A DNA stretch of 64,000 nt, taken from positions 84,916,646 through 84,980,645 of the forward strand of contig CM037585.1 of the NCBI GenBank assembly GCA_021018995.1. Direction: 5' to 3'. Under the pieces are notes generated by a model, which was not told the DNA's origin, made no database searches, and saw nothing but the letters and a program-made list of their open reading frames with translations. This stretch comes from Chloranthus sessilifolius. Lineage: Eukaryota > Streptophyta > Magnoliopsida > Chloranthales > Chloranthaceae. Position 1 is the first letter of the stretch. The number at the start of each line of letters is the position of its first letter. Positions 1 through 11,739 of the stretch are shown here, one piece after another. The position numbers and the translations under genes were made by a program.

Positions 1-1
1 G

Positions 2-271
2 ATTCAGGAGCTCACTCAGCATACGAGCTCTATGAGTCGGGAGTTGGAGGATCATGGCGGGGCTTTGATGTACTTGATGCAGCACGCATTTCCCGCCGAC
101 TATGCGACTTACATGGCAGATATCTGGGCGTCTGTTCACCACCCTTCTACATCGGGTGCAGGTCCCAGCGTACCTACAGATGCGGGTGATGACGACACGG
201 ATGATGATGATGCTGATGGTGGGGACGATGACCAGGCTTTGGCTGGTCAGGCTGCTGAGGGAGAGGATTAG
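2..271 (+). CDS. C-terminal end of the 3' accessory ORF of Tekay-like element A (partial)
   Basis: The reading frame is open from the window edge and closes with TAG at 269-271. About 89 residues are visible: a helical stretch with an FPADYATYMADIW segment, then a Ser/Gly linker and a strongly acidic tail with runs of Asp. The same design closes the homologous ORFs near 55.8 kb and 38.45 kb, and a weaker version closes the one near 62.4 kb. It sits about 740 bp upstream of a polypurine tract and an LTR, so it is the last ORF of an LTR retrotransposon, not gag or pol. The function is not known; the acidic tail would fit a nuclear or chromatin-interacting protein, which is inference. No break is seen in the visible part. 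Confidence 0.6.
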   Translation: MQELTQHTSSMSRELEDHGGALMYLMQHAFPADYATYMADIWASVHHPSTSGAGPSVPTDAGDDDTDDDDADGGDDDQALAGQAAEGED

Positions 272-1011
272 ATCAACTTGTGTGCTGTTGTGATTTTTTT
301 TTTTTGTCATTTATTATGGATTGTACTTATTCCATCGATCATCTAGAACCTGGCGGTTCTACTTTTGCTACTTTTTATACCTTTTAGTTTGATATCTTTT
401 GATGGTTCAATCTGTTCTTTTGTATATGCTTTTTGCGATCTATGGATGCTTGGCATAAGGCTATCTGGTTGCCTTTTCTTATGGTTCTTTTGCTTTGCTT
501 ATGCCTTCTTATGATCGGCATATGAATGTCTTGTTACATTGCATAACGTGGTTTTGCTTTGCTAATGATTTTCTTATACTTTGCATTTGGTTATAGCTTC
601 TGGCCTCACATATGATTGTCACTTTAGTTCCTTTGCTTCCTGCTTTGGAATTTCTATAATTTTGTGTTTCGATCTACTCGACCCTATCACCTAGATCACC
701 TATTTTGTGTGCTTTGTGTGTTGATTTGTACACTATGAGTCACGGTGAGGTTGTTTCCCGACACGTGACACTCGGGGTGTAGGCATCCATGTACGAATGC
801 AATCAATTATGGCCCTTTGGGTGCCACATGCAGTATATCCAGGTTACTACGGATCCTATCCCTTTACTTACGTGCCCTATGAGGCCATCACACTGTGACT
901 GTTTGTCTTAGTTTTATGGTTTGCGTTTGCGTTCCGGCTTTGTGCTACGGGTGGGTTTTCTTTTCTAGACCTGTTGGTGTGTCTTTTACATTTTCGAGGA
1001 TGAAAATTTCT
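272..1011 (+). other. Noncoding 3' region of element A
   Basis: A T-rich stretch without a supported ORF between the 3' ORF stop and the polypurine tract. The corresponding segments of the elements near 56 and 62.5 kb are about 620 and 310 bp long and end in similar wording (an A-rich 'gaggatgaaaatt' type box before the purine tract). Confidence 0.5.
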
Positions 1012-1024
1012 AAGGAGGGGAGAA
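1012..1024 (+). other. Polypurine tract of element A
   Basis: AAGGAGGGGAGAA lies directly before the TG of the LTR. This is the usual plus-strand priming site next to a 3' LTR; the wording closely matches Tekay-type chromoviruses. Confidence 0.8.
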
Positions 1025-1790
1025 TGTAATATTCCCTGATATTTTATACCTGATTTCAGTTACCTCGGTAAGCATGCCTGAAGAATTTACTGCACGAGTC
1101 CGAGTTATTTGGGTAGCTTAGGGTATGATGAGAGATGTGGTCAAAGATTTTTTATTTGGACTTGTGGAAGTCATATACACAATAACATATACGCTAAGTA
1201 GTTTGTACGCGCTTAACACCGAAAACTAAAGCAAGATAGTGGATAGAATTGTAACTTTAAAAATCTAGATATTATGTGATTTTCTAATTAGTATTATAAG
1301 AGGGAGGTGTGAAGGAGAAGTTCAAATCTTTCCTCCTTCACGTGAGAATTAGAACTTTGAGCTATTGCAACCCTTTGCCTCCTTGCTGTGATTTTAGATC
1401 CCTTGTGATCGAGAATCCCTCTTCCCATCTAAACCATTGATAGGTCTTGTGTCTTGCTTCTGATCTGTTTAAGATATTAAGAGAGAAGGATAGGGGAGAG
1501 AGGATAATTCTGTGGAAGTTTTGGTCTCTTACTCTTGAAGCAAGATTGTGATGGACTGACTTAGAAGTCCAACTAACTAAACCTTGAGGTTTTGTTTCGA
1601 CGCTTGAATTTAGAGAAACGGGAGCCGAAGGATTAAACTTCAAGAGGTAGGCTTTTAAACACCATGGACTAAGGTTATTTATGTCTTGTTTAGTTTAGAT
1701 AAATGATGTGTATAGAATAGATAACAGGTTTTATTTTTCGAAGATTAAATTGCAAGAAAGGAGACAAAATTGAACAAGCACAGACCTGGA

Positions 1791-1974
1791 GAAATTCGAG
1801 GGTTGAATTTGAATTCGACGGTCGAATTTGAAATTCAACCATCGAATTTAAATTTGAGGGTCAAATTTGGGCTTTTATAGTCTGATGCAATTTTGGGGAA
1901 TTCGAGGGTCGAATTTTAATTCAACCATCGAATTTAAAAATCGACCATCGAATATAAATTCGAGGGTCGAATTT
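1791..1974. repeat. Element A motif array: ATTCGAGGGTCGAAT family
   Basis: About ten copies of ATTCGA / TCGAAT words, often as inverted pairs around GGG or CCATC (for example AAATTCGAGGGTCGAATTT and ATTCAACCATCGAATTT). The palindromic TCGA core parallels the element-specific arrays of the other LTRs in the window. Confidence 0.75.
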
Positions 1975-2815
1975 TGCCCTTTTTTTTTATTTTTGGAAAC
2001 TTTTGGAAAATGTTTGGGGAGTCTTTTGGTTGACTTTTTGGACTTAATTAACACCGTTGGTGTTAATCATTGTAGGTTTTGTGATAGGAGTCCATTGTGA
2101 CAACTGCTTTGCATATTTTTGGACCAAATTGAGTCAAGGTAGGGGAACCCTAAACCTAATTTGCATTCTATTATAAGTTTAGGTTATTTGTTTGCAAGCA
2201 TGAAATCTGAACTTTGATAAACAGTACATGATTAAGAATTTCAAAATTTTGATAAAAGAACTCAAAAATTTGAACTTCTGAACCTCATCTTCGAGTGTGA
2301 ACTTTGAATCAAAACTCCGAAAATCCAAAAATATATTAATTACATATAATATGATATGTTTAGCATTTGCATTTGATTTGAGGCACATACAAACGAAACC
2401 CTAGATCCTACCAACCGTGTTGACGGTGATTCAGCTTGGTGCAAGTTTCTCTCATTACATAGGGGCTTGTTGCACTTTCGAAAAAGGGTTCATGAATGAT
2501 GATGGTCAATAGGGTTTCCCATTGGTGATACTCATGATCTCATGTTAGTATGTAATTTGAGAGATTATTTTTAAGTTATAATTTTAAGATAAGAAGCATG
2601 CTTAATTCAGAATTTAAAAATATCAGAACATCAGATTTATTGAATCATCTTTTGGCTTTCTATTTTAGAACTGGAATTTAGACATCACTGCATCTTTTGA
2701 AAACCATATCTGATCTGATTTTGTCTTTGAAAAACCTTTACTTATGATAAAAATGCAAATGGATAAGTATCTTCTATCGAGCTTCGATGTTAGCTCACCT
2801 CGACTATGCGTCACA

Positions 2816-2917
2816 GGTGCTGAAACTAGTCTGGGATCTGAAGATCTGGATCTGGAGGACTCCGACTATATTCCTGAGGAGGAATTAGAGACCCCAGCAG
2901 AGGAATTTTTTCCTTGA
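2816..2917 (+). other. Conserved acidic micro-ORF in LTR A
   Basis: A 33-codon open stretch begins right after a splice-acceptor-like TCACAG. It encodes an Asp/Glu-rich peptide with LEDSDYIPEEE and ends EEFFP-stop. A similar stretch (LEDTDYVPLEE ... EDFF-stop) sits at the matching place in the LTR at 58349-58447, also after a TCACAG. No ATG starts it, so if translated it would be a second exon. The similarity is at peptide level; its role is unknown. Confidence 0.45.
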
Positions 2918-3241
2918 TCTGGATTCGTTCTTTTGGTTTAGAATTATTTTGAATATTGGCCCCTAGGCCATTGTTTTATCTTTTTGGATATCACTTAAGG
3001 AACCATCATTAGGAACCACTATTTTAGGTTTTGGATTGGCCATCACCGGTGGTTCTTCCTGGTTTCTCAGGGTGATATATTATTTTGTATGAGCTTTAGT
3101 TTTTACTTATTTTATTTTGCTTATGTTCTGACTTATGTTATGCTGCCGGCTTCTGTTAGTTTTATGGCTTATTGAGAAATCAATAAGTTGATGAACTGAT
3201 TTTTCCTATACCTTAAGGATTGGAAAAGTCGGGTCGTCACA

Positions 3242-3440
3242 GAATGAGACCCAAATTTATGCTAAAAATAAAATAGAAACTATTTTCCCTTAGAAAAAGA
3301 CTGCATTTTACAATGTATCATGTTCTCTCAATATGTACTTCGAAAAAGTCTGCATTTTAGAATGTGTGTGTATATATATATATATTGTTGTTCTTTCCCT
3401 TTTGCCACGTATATCAGCATATGAGCTTTAAAGCACTACG
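3242..3440. other. AT-rich flank of LTR A
   Basis: Contains a short (TG)n(TA)n microsatellite near 3366-3386. No gene is visible. Confidence 0.5.
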
Positions 3441-4114
3441 TCAAATTAAGGAAAAAACCACTCTAAGAGCATAAAATAATCCACGACAAATCTCGTGCGA
3501 AACTATTGGGCCGACCTGAAGAAGCCCTAATTTGAAAACTACTTCGCTTTCTCTCTTTTATATCTCTAACAATCCCGCCGCCTCTTCATCTCCCTTACTT
3601 CTTTGTTCTCTCTGAAATCCTAGCTCTTCATCTCCCTCTCTCATCTCTTCGTCCCCTCCCCTCTCTCTTGGTTTCTCACCCTCTTTGAAACCCTAACTAT
3701 CTCTCGTCTTCCCTCCCTCGCCATTGCAGATCGACGAACTATCGCCGATCACCCATTGCAGATCGATGAACTGATTCTCTATCTCAGATCGGTGAACTCC
3801 GAGCTCCAATCTCTAGATCTTCTTCTCCTTCGAAGCTCTGCAAGACGACTCCATTGAAACCCTAGCTCGCCGAAAATCAAGGTTGCTCGATCTTTTCTCC
3901 TTCCTCAAATCTCCGCAAACGCACCATTCCACCCCTCGAACCTTTCTCATTTTTCATCTTTCTCTATGTTTATCTATAAATAGATCTTCCATAAGTTTTT
4001 ATTCCAAATCGATGTTCTGAGATCTGATCTAATCTAATTTTATCCTCAAATGCTTATTATTCTCTCCCCCTCCCTCTCTTCAAAACCCTAACTCGTAAAG
4101 GAAACCCTAGCTGC
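3441..4114 (+). promoter_or_regulatory. CT-rich leader / promoter-like segment with AAACCCTA boxes
   Basis: Strongly pyrimidine-rich on the plus strand, with repeated AAACCCTA/AACCCTAA boxes (telo-box type) and GCAGATCGA repeats near 3727-3770. This composition is typical of 5' untranslated leaders of plant housekeeping genes. No convincing first coding exon follows, so it may be the leader of a decayed gene or a captured fragment. Confidence 0.4.
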
Positions 4115-4160
4115 CACTACAAAATAATAAGGTTTTACCGACGTTCTATTACTTGCGGGT
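4115..4160 (+). mobile_element. CACTA-type left terminus
   Basis: CACTACAAAATAATAAGG followed by an ACCGACG-rich subterminal stretch matches the form of plant CACTA transposon ends. Possible right ends lie at 15422 and 16624, but their subterminal repeats differ (CCACTGCC and AACGGTCC), so the partner is not certain. Confidence 0.5.
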
Positions 4161-5114
4161 CTATAATCACCACCCTATTTCATAAACTCTCGAATATCTA
4201 CTTATGAGTTTCGTTTGTGATCTCTGATTGTGTAGGTTTTTCTATTTGATCATTGTATCTCTCTATGATCGTTGCAGGGTTTTGAAGCCGAAGATGATCA
4301 TCATGTAAGCGGCAATGGCGTGACGAACACTCCGAAGAGCAGTCTTTGTGAATCGCCTAGAATACCTTGGTAATGGTACTTTTGTGGCTTGACTTTTAAA
4401 GTTTTTGTAAAACTCTAATGTTTGATCATCGATTCCAAATGGAAATGGAATCAACAGATACTTACTGGTTAATCTTGTTATGCTACTTTCTGCTGAGATT
4501 TCGTAATATTTGGAAGGTTCGCCTTGATCACCCTGTTATCAATTGTTTGATTGATTGTGTATAGTGATTATTGTTCCTGTATTTTCAATTTTAAGTCCCA
4601 ATCTTTCACCATTTAGATCTTGTGATCATAGGCCACATATCAGACACTAAGATGTTGATTACACGTGGTACACATCCCCAAAGTTACCGTGAACAAGGAG
4701 TACCATGGTACACTATGTTGAAAGATGTGTGCAAATTGGATCACTATGTTGAAGGATGTGCGCAAGGTGGAATCAACATCTAACTGTATATGTGTGAGTA
4801 ATGATCTCAAGATCTAAGTGTGAAAAAGGGGCAATGACCAGATTTCCTTTCCATTCTGATCTCCTAATTTCATTGCCAATCTAGAGATTACAGAATACTT
4901 CTTTTCATTTCCCTCAATTACCTTTCCTTTTCCCTTTACAAAAGAAAATTTAATAAAAGGAGATTTTAGAAATTCTCCCAAAATTTGTTACTTCTAAAAG
5001 AAAAGAGACAAGTTTCCATCATCTGCTACCTGAGACTTGTCTTTTGGAGATCTTACTTCTAAAAGAAATAAAGATAGCATCAATAAATAAAAGTGGTCCT
5101 ACGTATAGAGTTGA
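4161..5114. other. Intergenic or intron-like sequence
   Basis: AT-rich. An exon-like block after a GTTGCAG acceptor near 4277 is open for about 90 bases but matches nothing I recognise. No other feature. Confidence 0.3.
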
Positions 5115-5545
5115 CCACCCAAAATAGCAGTCAACTTGGTATGGGCCTCCTCGGGCCAGGCCTCAGCCAGCTCCAACCTGACCCGATTTGTAATAGGCCA
5201 GGTATGGCTAAGATAAGTAGGTCGATATATAAATGGGCTGGCCCGGCTTGATTAATAAGCCGGGTCGGCTATGTGCTACTTCCAAATGCCCACCAAGAAA
5301 TTTGCCCTTTTAATCTTGGCCCGATTAGATCAATTGAATTCTTTTATATAGAAACACCATGGGCCAGGTATGGGCTAAGGAGGCCCGACTATAATCGGGC
5401 TGCCCCGGCCTGACCGGATTAGTAATTTGGTAGGGTATATATGGCCTAGCTTCTATAAGCCCAATTATAATAGACCCATTCACGGCCCGACCGAAACTCG
5501 GCAGGACCCAGCCCATTAAGACCACTAAAGTTGACTTGTAGTCTG
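5115..5545. mobile_element. Possible small DNA transposon with GGCCCGA-rich body
   Basis: The ends are inverted relatives (GTCAACTTGGTATGGGC near 5131 and GCCCATTAAGACCACTAAAGTTGAC near 5512-5536). The body is full of GGCCCGA / TCGGGCC words that can fold on themselves and is much more GC-rich than its flanks. Family assignment is not possible by eye. Confidence 0.35.
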
Positions 5546-5916
5546 GCATGGAATGTGCAAAAGCTAGATCTTCAAATATTCAAAATCTCTCTCTCACCCA
5601 CAAAATCAGCAGTTAAAATCAAATATTCAATTCTATAATTGATATGTAACTTGTAATTGTAATTGACCCTTGATTGTTGTAGCATAACTCTATAAATTAA
5701 GGTTGATGAAGGAAAGAATATACAACAGAAAAATCAATCAAATATTGTTTGAATCTTTTGTTAATTAGCATATCCATCTCTACTATAAATTAGCAAATTT
5801 GAAGGTACATTGCCCTCATAAGTACTTCTATCTCTTTTTCTCAGTGCGTCTATCTCTTTTTCTCAGTGCTTTGAGTACATAGAAAACCAAAGAGAAGAGA
5901 AGGCCACATACCATTG

Positions 5917-6470
5917 ATGGGTTCAATGGTGAAGATGTCTCCTCCTTTTGAAGGAAGGAGGATTGTTAGAGCAGCACTGAAACTACTACTTGGGTTAGTG
6001 TTTCTTGGGTGGTTGATGCTCTGGATCATGCTCTGGATCATGCTTCCAACTTCAGTGCACAAGGTTCAAATTTCTCCATCTATGTTACAATCCATATTTC
6101 TTGCCTCCAATCGGTATCATCCTATATGAGTTTGTGTCGGTCATTACAGTGTTCAAATGGACTCGTATCGGTATGTATCATACAAACTGGTAACCATTTG
6201 TCTTGCCTAGAAACAATATAAAGACTAATCATATTATACACATCTTGATTACATTTGAGATTTAATCTACATAAAAAAAAAACCGCCCGACATCAATGTC
6301 CATTTCAAATTCCGTTATATTTATATCAAGTCGTTTTTCACCAGAGATATGATTTTCCTTTTGTTGTGTTGTTGCAGGCTCAACCCTTTTGATATTCACA
6401 TTCCCCATTCTTTTCATTGCGGTGTTGAGTTGTTTGTACCTTCATTTGGGAAAGAACAGCGGTGTAAGTG
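5917..6470 (+). pseudogene. Ferric reductase (FRO-like) N-terminal exon fragments
   Basis: Two exon-like pieces. 5917-6063 starts with ATG and encodes a basic start and a transmembrane helix with the FLGWLMLWIM..PTS pattern seen at the N-terminus of plant ferric reduction oxidases; a 12-base tandem duplication repeats LWIM. 6378-6470, after a TTGTTGCAG acceptor, encodes a second helix (TFPILFIAVLSCLYLHLG), matching the next FRO membrane segment. FRO proteins are multi-pass plasma or organelle membrane flavocytochromes that reduce Fe(III). The obvious joining of the two pieces is out of frame, and none of the heme, FAD or NADPH parts is found downstream, so this is a gene fragment, not a working reductase. 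Confidence 0.55.
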
Positions 6471-8687
6471 GTTACATTGACTTGTAAGTGGTGTATCCTA
6501 GTGCTTTTTCCATGGCATAAGTATACAATGGGAGCTCGGGGCTCAACGAGGACTAGTGATTATGTTCACTTACATTCCAGATTTTACCAAATTCTTTTTC
6601 AACTTGGTCTTCTAGCTTAAGGTATTTATCCCTTCCTTTCCCATCTAAAAAATATGTTATAATGTTATGCATCAAAAGAAAAAAAGGAAATGTTGTAGTG
6701 TTAAAGTTTGATTTTCCACGTGCTTGTTGGTTGGTTTAAATTTGTCATATCAAGAGTCCCTTGAGAGATCATTTTGTTTCAGCATTCATGGGTTGGATTT
6801 ATTTATATATTTACGGTAGGGACACAAAGGCACCTAGTATTGTGTTTAATTTGCAGCACTGAAGTTAGATTTAGCTCCTCATAGTGTGATTTGCTTTTAT
6901 CCCCAAGTTTTCAATAACTAATTATCACAAAGTGTAGTAGCTAATTCTTGATGAATGATTGAAGTACTAACTTGAGAGCAGTCATCCTATATTTGGTTCA
7001 GTGGGTTTCATTCCAATATCTTCGCTTTATGGCCTCTAGGTTCTCCCATTCTTATCTTGGATGCTAATATCTCCTTCACACGTTAGAGAATTATTGGCAG
7101 CTTTATTTGGTGATTTCCACTTTCTAAAATTTACACCTCTTTCCTCAGCTTTTTCTAGATCTTTGCAAATAACTGATAGTTAGCATTTATCTTTTACAAC
7201 TACCAAGGCATTAAAAAATTGACACTTTTCCTTTGTCACTTATGTTATGCGTTCAGGTTTCTTTGCTACTTAAAGACAGTTTTACTGATTCGTTACCCAG
7301 TAGGGACCGGCTTTTTATTAAGGTATTTTATATTTGTTAGTTTGTCTTCCTTGGATGTTTCTATATCATTTTTCTTCTTGACTAGTTCGCGATGGTCTTC
7401 CACTATGTAAATGACTGCATGACTTGATAATTTATTAACCACTTGTTTTCTTTGCATATATGCTTATGTAATATTATGTTTCTGTTACTGTGAGGATATC
7501 AACATCCTTAGACTATTTCACCTCTAGATATGGCATTGATGTAAATAAATGGGGGAAAATAGATTTTTAAGTTATTTTGGAAATTTTTGCTTTTTAAAAA
7601 GTTAGTGGAAAGGTGGCAAACATGTAAATAAATGAATAGGATGAGGTTATATGAGGCCAGGGACATTACCTTCAATGGAAGCATCCAATGGTACCTTGGA
7701 AGGTAGCATCCAGCCCTTTGAAACCCTATCATCTAGAGGGTGGCCTCCAGTATACCATGTGTAAATTAATGTTGATGAAGTTGCATACTATGTGTAAATA
7801 TAGTCTTAAAAGGGGAGAAAAATATCCCAATACATGTGTATGATAAGGTCCCTTAATTAGGACTTTATTCATAGGGATAATGGCTCTTGACCGACATTTA
7901 AACACAAAAGTGATATTTGCACCGTCAAAATTATTGTCTTTTTAGCTTAAACCATTGAAGTGGTGTACTAATTTATCATTATATCATGTGGCGCACATTT
8001 ATGACCATTCTAAAATGCCCAAGTGGCAATCAATTATTGGAATATATCTCAGCCCAAAGAAACAGACCTATAAGTGGATGGGAACCATCAGCTTGATGAA
8101 CTTTAATATCAGCCATTAAAATTAAAAAGAACGATTCTTATTACAGTCTATAGATTGAATGATTAATTAATTAACGCTCCCTAAAACACCAGTTCTTGTA
8201 GAAACAAGAAAGATATGCAAATAAATTTTGAGGTGGCCTAACATGGAGAACGTCTTTTGGTGGGTAATCTTATGGGCAGTTTGGTAGCTCATTTGGCTGA
8301 AGAGGAATGAAAGAATTTTTAGACATAACAAGAGTGTCCATCTATCAGGTTATGAAGGTGTGAGTGGTAAATTGCAGTTGAATGGATGATTTTATCATGT
8401 ACCGAACTAGCTGTTTTCTCTATTTTCCAAACACTACTCATTATGTGTTCTAGCTTTACTCAGATTGCTGTTCTTACATTACACACACATAATGATCTAA
8501 TTACCCCAGCTACATACATTAACAATAATCCCCAATGAACATCCTCTCACCTAATGCAATAATAGTCTTGTATTTATTGGAATAAGAAATGGTCAAAATA
8601 AAATTTGCCCTTGGTTGGTTGTGGTAGATGTTGATGAATTTATCAAAATCAAATGTTATTTAACGCATGCTATTTTTCTCGGTATAG
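6471..8687. other. AT-rich sequence without recognisable genes
   Basis: No supported coding region; only short chance ORFs. Intron-like in composition. Confidence 0.4.
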
Positions 8688-8771
8688 GTATGCACTGCTA
8701 AGATGAACTTAAGTGACGAGGTCGACTTGAAAGATTATGTTTCTCGACCAGATAAAATCAGCGCTGCCGAG
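8688..8771 (+). pseudogene. Isolated exon of 26S proteasome AAA-ATPase RPT3
   Basis: An 84-base exon bounded by TATAG and GTTAGT splice sites encodes 28 residues including [20 protein letters not shown], which I recognise as the region near the C-terminal end of the AAA module of RPT3 (regulatory subunit 6B). One change stands out: VDLKDY where the family has VDLEDY. Neither the preceding AAA exons nor the following exon (IAAICQEAGMHAVRK in the family) is found nearby on either strand. It is therefore a lone, well-conserved exon, either the remains of a lost gene or a fragment captured by a transposon. Confidence 0.75.
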
Positions 8772-9107
8772 GTTAGTGAGTCTTTATTTTAAATATATAG
8801 CTTTAAATAAGAAAGACCAGGAGACCCTGATTGTCCTGCAATCAAGCATATAATTATTTTCTATTGTCGATGTTTGCCACATATGTTTTTATTTTATTTT
8901 ATTTTTAAAAATTTCTTACATTTTCGCATTCTGACCTACTAATGTGCTCCAGTACTTCTTAAAGACTCTAAAATGCAAGTTTGGTTTTAGATGCAAGTTC
9001 AACCATCCAAAAAAAAATGCAGAGGCAAGTTGTTGGGCTCCTTTAAGTTTTCACTGATGGACATTTAAGTAATTCCTCTCTCCCATTATGATTATTTTGG
9101 GACTGCA

Positions 9108-9605
9108 GGTTGCTGAAATTGCTGATGTTCTATATTACCTGAGAGGCCATCTGAGCTAATATGTACGGTAAGATTTTCATCTAATCTCTAGTGGTAATCA
9201 TATTATATTTTCATTTATTTTTTGTCATGCTGACTTGATATCTTCATATGCTATAACCTTTAAACGACCCTTTAGTTTTATCTAAAGACTTGAAAATGTA
9301 AGTTTGGTGCAAACTGCAAGTATCATCACCCAAGAGATCTCCAAATTCCATTAGCTAGTCTTGGTTTCTGATTACTCTATAAATAGTGAATGCTAGTCTT
9401 GTTTTCTGATTTTCTTCATAGTCTTCTATTAAGTATTTGAAGGTTCCTTCCTTATACAGGGTCGCTTAGCTGATTCACAAATAAATGCAAAGGGAGCAGA
9501 GGAGGTACCTTATAGAGGCATTTTTCATGGTTACCAGTCTTCTGTATCTGGTTCCTTTTGACAGATCAGCTGCCCTTTCAAACAGAAGTGCTGCCCAAAG
9601 AGGGT
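9108..9605 (+). other. Three small exon-like blocks of unknown origin
   Basis: Blocks after CTGCAG (9111), TATACAG (9460) and TTTGACAG (9566) are open and flanked by splice-like sites. The first reads VAEIADVLYYLRGHLS and stops; the second reads GRLADSQINAKGAEE before GTACC. I do not recognise them. They lie in the same orientation as the RPT3 and FRO fragments. Confidence 0.25.
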
Positions 9606-11700
9606 AATGTATCCCGAGTTTTAGTTTGTTTTTCATTTTGATACTCTGCCATCTTACAAATTACAGTTAATAATTAATTATGCATATTTTATATGATTTT
9701 GGAGGGAATTAGAGGCTTTCGGTTTGGATCGGCATGACATGGCCAACCCGACCTGACCCGATTTGGGTCGTGACTCAAGCAACTTTAGAGGCATTTGTCA
9801 TTTGACCAGAGGTGAGCTTTAACTTACCTCGCCTATGTTTTAACCTGTAAATATTCTTATGTGAAAGTAAAATTAAAAAGCAGCCTCTTATGGAAAAACA
9901 AACAACCCAAATCACAGTTTAGTTAAAGTAAAACCTCCTCCAAAAGTTAAAGTAGTGTTATCTACTTATCTGTCTTTTGGTCTTATAGGTTACTTTGAGA
10001 TTTTTCAAAAGCTGGAGAGCAAAGAGTTTAGTCTGTATCACTATAAAAATAATTCATAGGGTACCTCTGTAAGCCCACAAAAAGTTGTATAAGCCACATC
10101 ACCCTACACTGCCCACTCAAAAAACCAACATGGATCTGGCTAACCACAAGAAAAAAAAAAAAGGAAACCAAGTGGCATTTTGTCCTTATATGTTCTTGAT
10201 GATCCGCTTCTCAAAAATAATTACAGAACTAATTCACAGAATCTTCTCAATTGTAGTTGCATGTTTTTTCAAGTTTCTTTGCCAGTTCATATAAGTTTTA
10301 CCTATATCAAATAAAAATTAGAAGAGGTTCGCTTACTTATGGAGTTCACTGTCAAGATTACTAAAGGTCACCGTGGTCACTCCCTCCATCTTGATTTGAA
10401 CCAAATCTGCATGAACAATGGCAATCAAATCGAGATATCGGAAAATTTTGCGTAAAAAGTAAGCTATACCACTCACCTCATTTTCGTTAATAGTTTCAGA
10501 CTTTATGTTTCTTTATCACGCCTAAATGGAACATGATCGGATGAAGTGACGTGATGCAAATTTGAGACTATAATCTAACATAACGATGATCTTATCCAAA
10601 CATATTCAAAATTCAGCTACGGGTTTTCAAAATTTGTGTAGAATTATCGAGTACCAACCACGATTTTTCAAGATCATATAAATCTAGAGATTGCATTGAG
10701 TTTCATTTCTTTTAACTTCAATCAAGCATGGATTAGCTCATATGTATGCAATAGATCGTATAATTTTCTCTGTCTCGTTAAGATATTGAAGTTTCAAGGA
10801 CGAGAAGTTTTGGAAGAGATTCAACTTGTTTTATATAGTATTCTTTACCACAAAATAATTTCTCAGATTTGTAGTCCCAAAATTAAGGACCATCTTTTCT
10901 TTCATTTTTCCGATTGATGCGGAATACGGTTTTCTTTCTTTGTTTACTTTTACGAATCAAAGTGAAAATTGAAACAATAAAAATAAAAATCAACTAGTTT
11001 GATCCTTTTATTTGCAAATTGAAATATTTTCAATTTCTATTATTTAAATGATTTTGAAAATAAAATCTTAAGTTATCTTCCTATATTTCAGGTCATAAGA
11101 GGACCATTTCTGCCTGTAGTTTTTTAGACCCCACTATAATCTCTTAAACTACTATGATCAAACATGCAACCATGTGCTTCATCAATCATGATTGCTAAAT
11201 CGATCCTCAATGATTTTTGGTTCTAACTTTAATTTTGAAGAAAAACTTGATAAAAGTTACGAACTTCTTTGATTTGATCTCGCAATAATGATTTAATCCA
11301 TAGTTGAAGATCGAGCGTATCATTATGCATCAATAAATCATAATTGTGGTATATCAGTTCAAATCCTTCCTATTACAATGAAATTAGGCATTATATTACA
11401 ATTAGTTCCATTTTTTTATGATGGCTACAACACCCTACTACTTTAAAAATCTGAAATGAATGAGTTAATGGAAAATATGGTTATTTCAAATTACTAGGGG
11501 GCCAAGGTATCATAAAGTAAGGCTGGTGTTACTACTACACCACTTTATGTCTCCACCACCTCACTTAAACAAAGGAAAAATTTGTTGTTGTTTTGAAGCA
11601 GATGGAGATCGTTTTCATCCCAATCTTCACACAAGAGATCTTGAGATCATAGACCTACCACCAGATGCTCAGCTGTTGAGTCCACATGGTATATATGGGA
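9606..11700. other. Noncoding AT-rich tract
   Basis: Holds a short GGGTCGTGACTC-type GC island near 9735-9780 resembling the 5.1-5.5 kb element. No gene is supported. Confidence 0.35.
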
Positions 11701-11705
11701 CCAAG

Positions 11706-11739
11706 GCAGTATTAACCCTACCTAAAGGGTTAATACTGT
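11706..11739. repeat. Short perfect hairpin
   Basis: CAGTATTAACCCT and its exact reverse complement AGGGTTAATACTG are separated by about six bases; a third copy of the word (AGTATTAACCCT) follows near 11743. Confidence 0.7.

Larger units (their letters stand above)
1025..3241 (+). mobile_element. 3' LTR of Tekay-like element A (2217 bp)
   Basis: It begins TGTAATATTCCC immediately after the polypurine tract and ends GGGTCGTCACA, so it has TG..CA ends. Inside, in order, are a TATA-like box near 1291-1300 (about 270 bp in), an array of AATTCGAGGGTCGAATTT-type motifs at 1791-1974, and a short acidic reading frame at 2816-2917. The same order is seen in the LTRs at 56434-58844 and 22532-26752. 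The right flank starts GAATG; the left flank of the element lies outside the window, so the target duplication cannot be tested. Confidence 0.8.

Noticed and set aside
5917..6470. A working ferric reductase gene
   Set aside because: Only two N-terminal membrane pieces are present, joined out of frame; no heme, FAD or NADPH domains follow.
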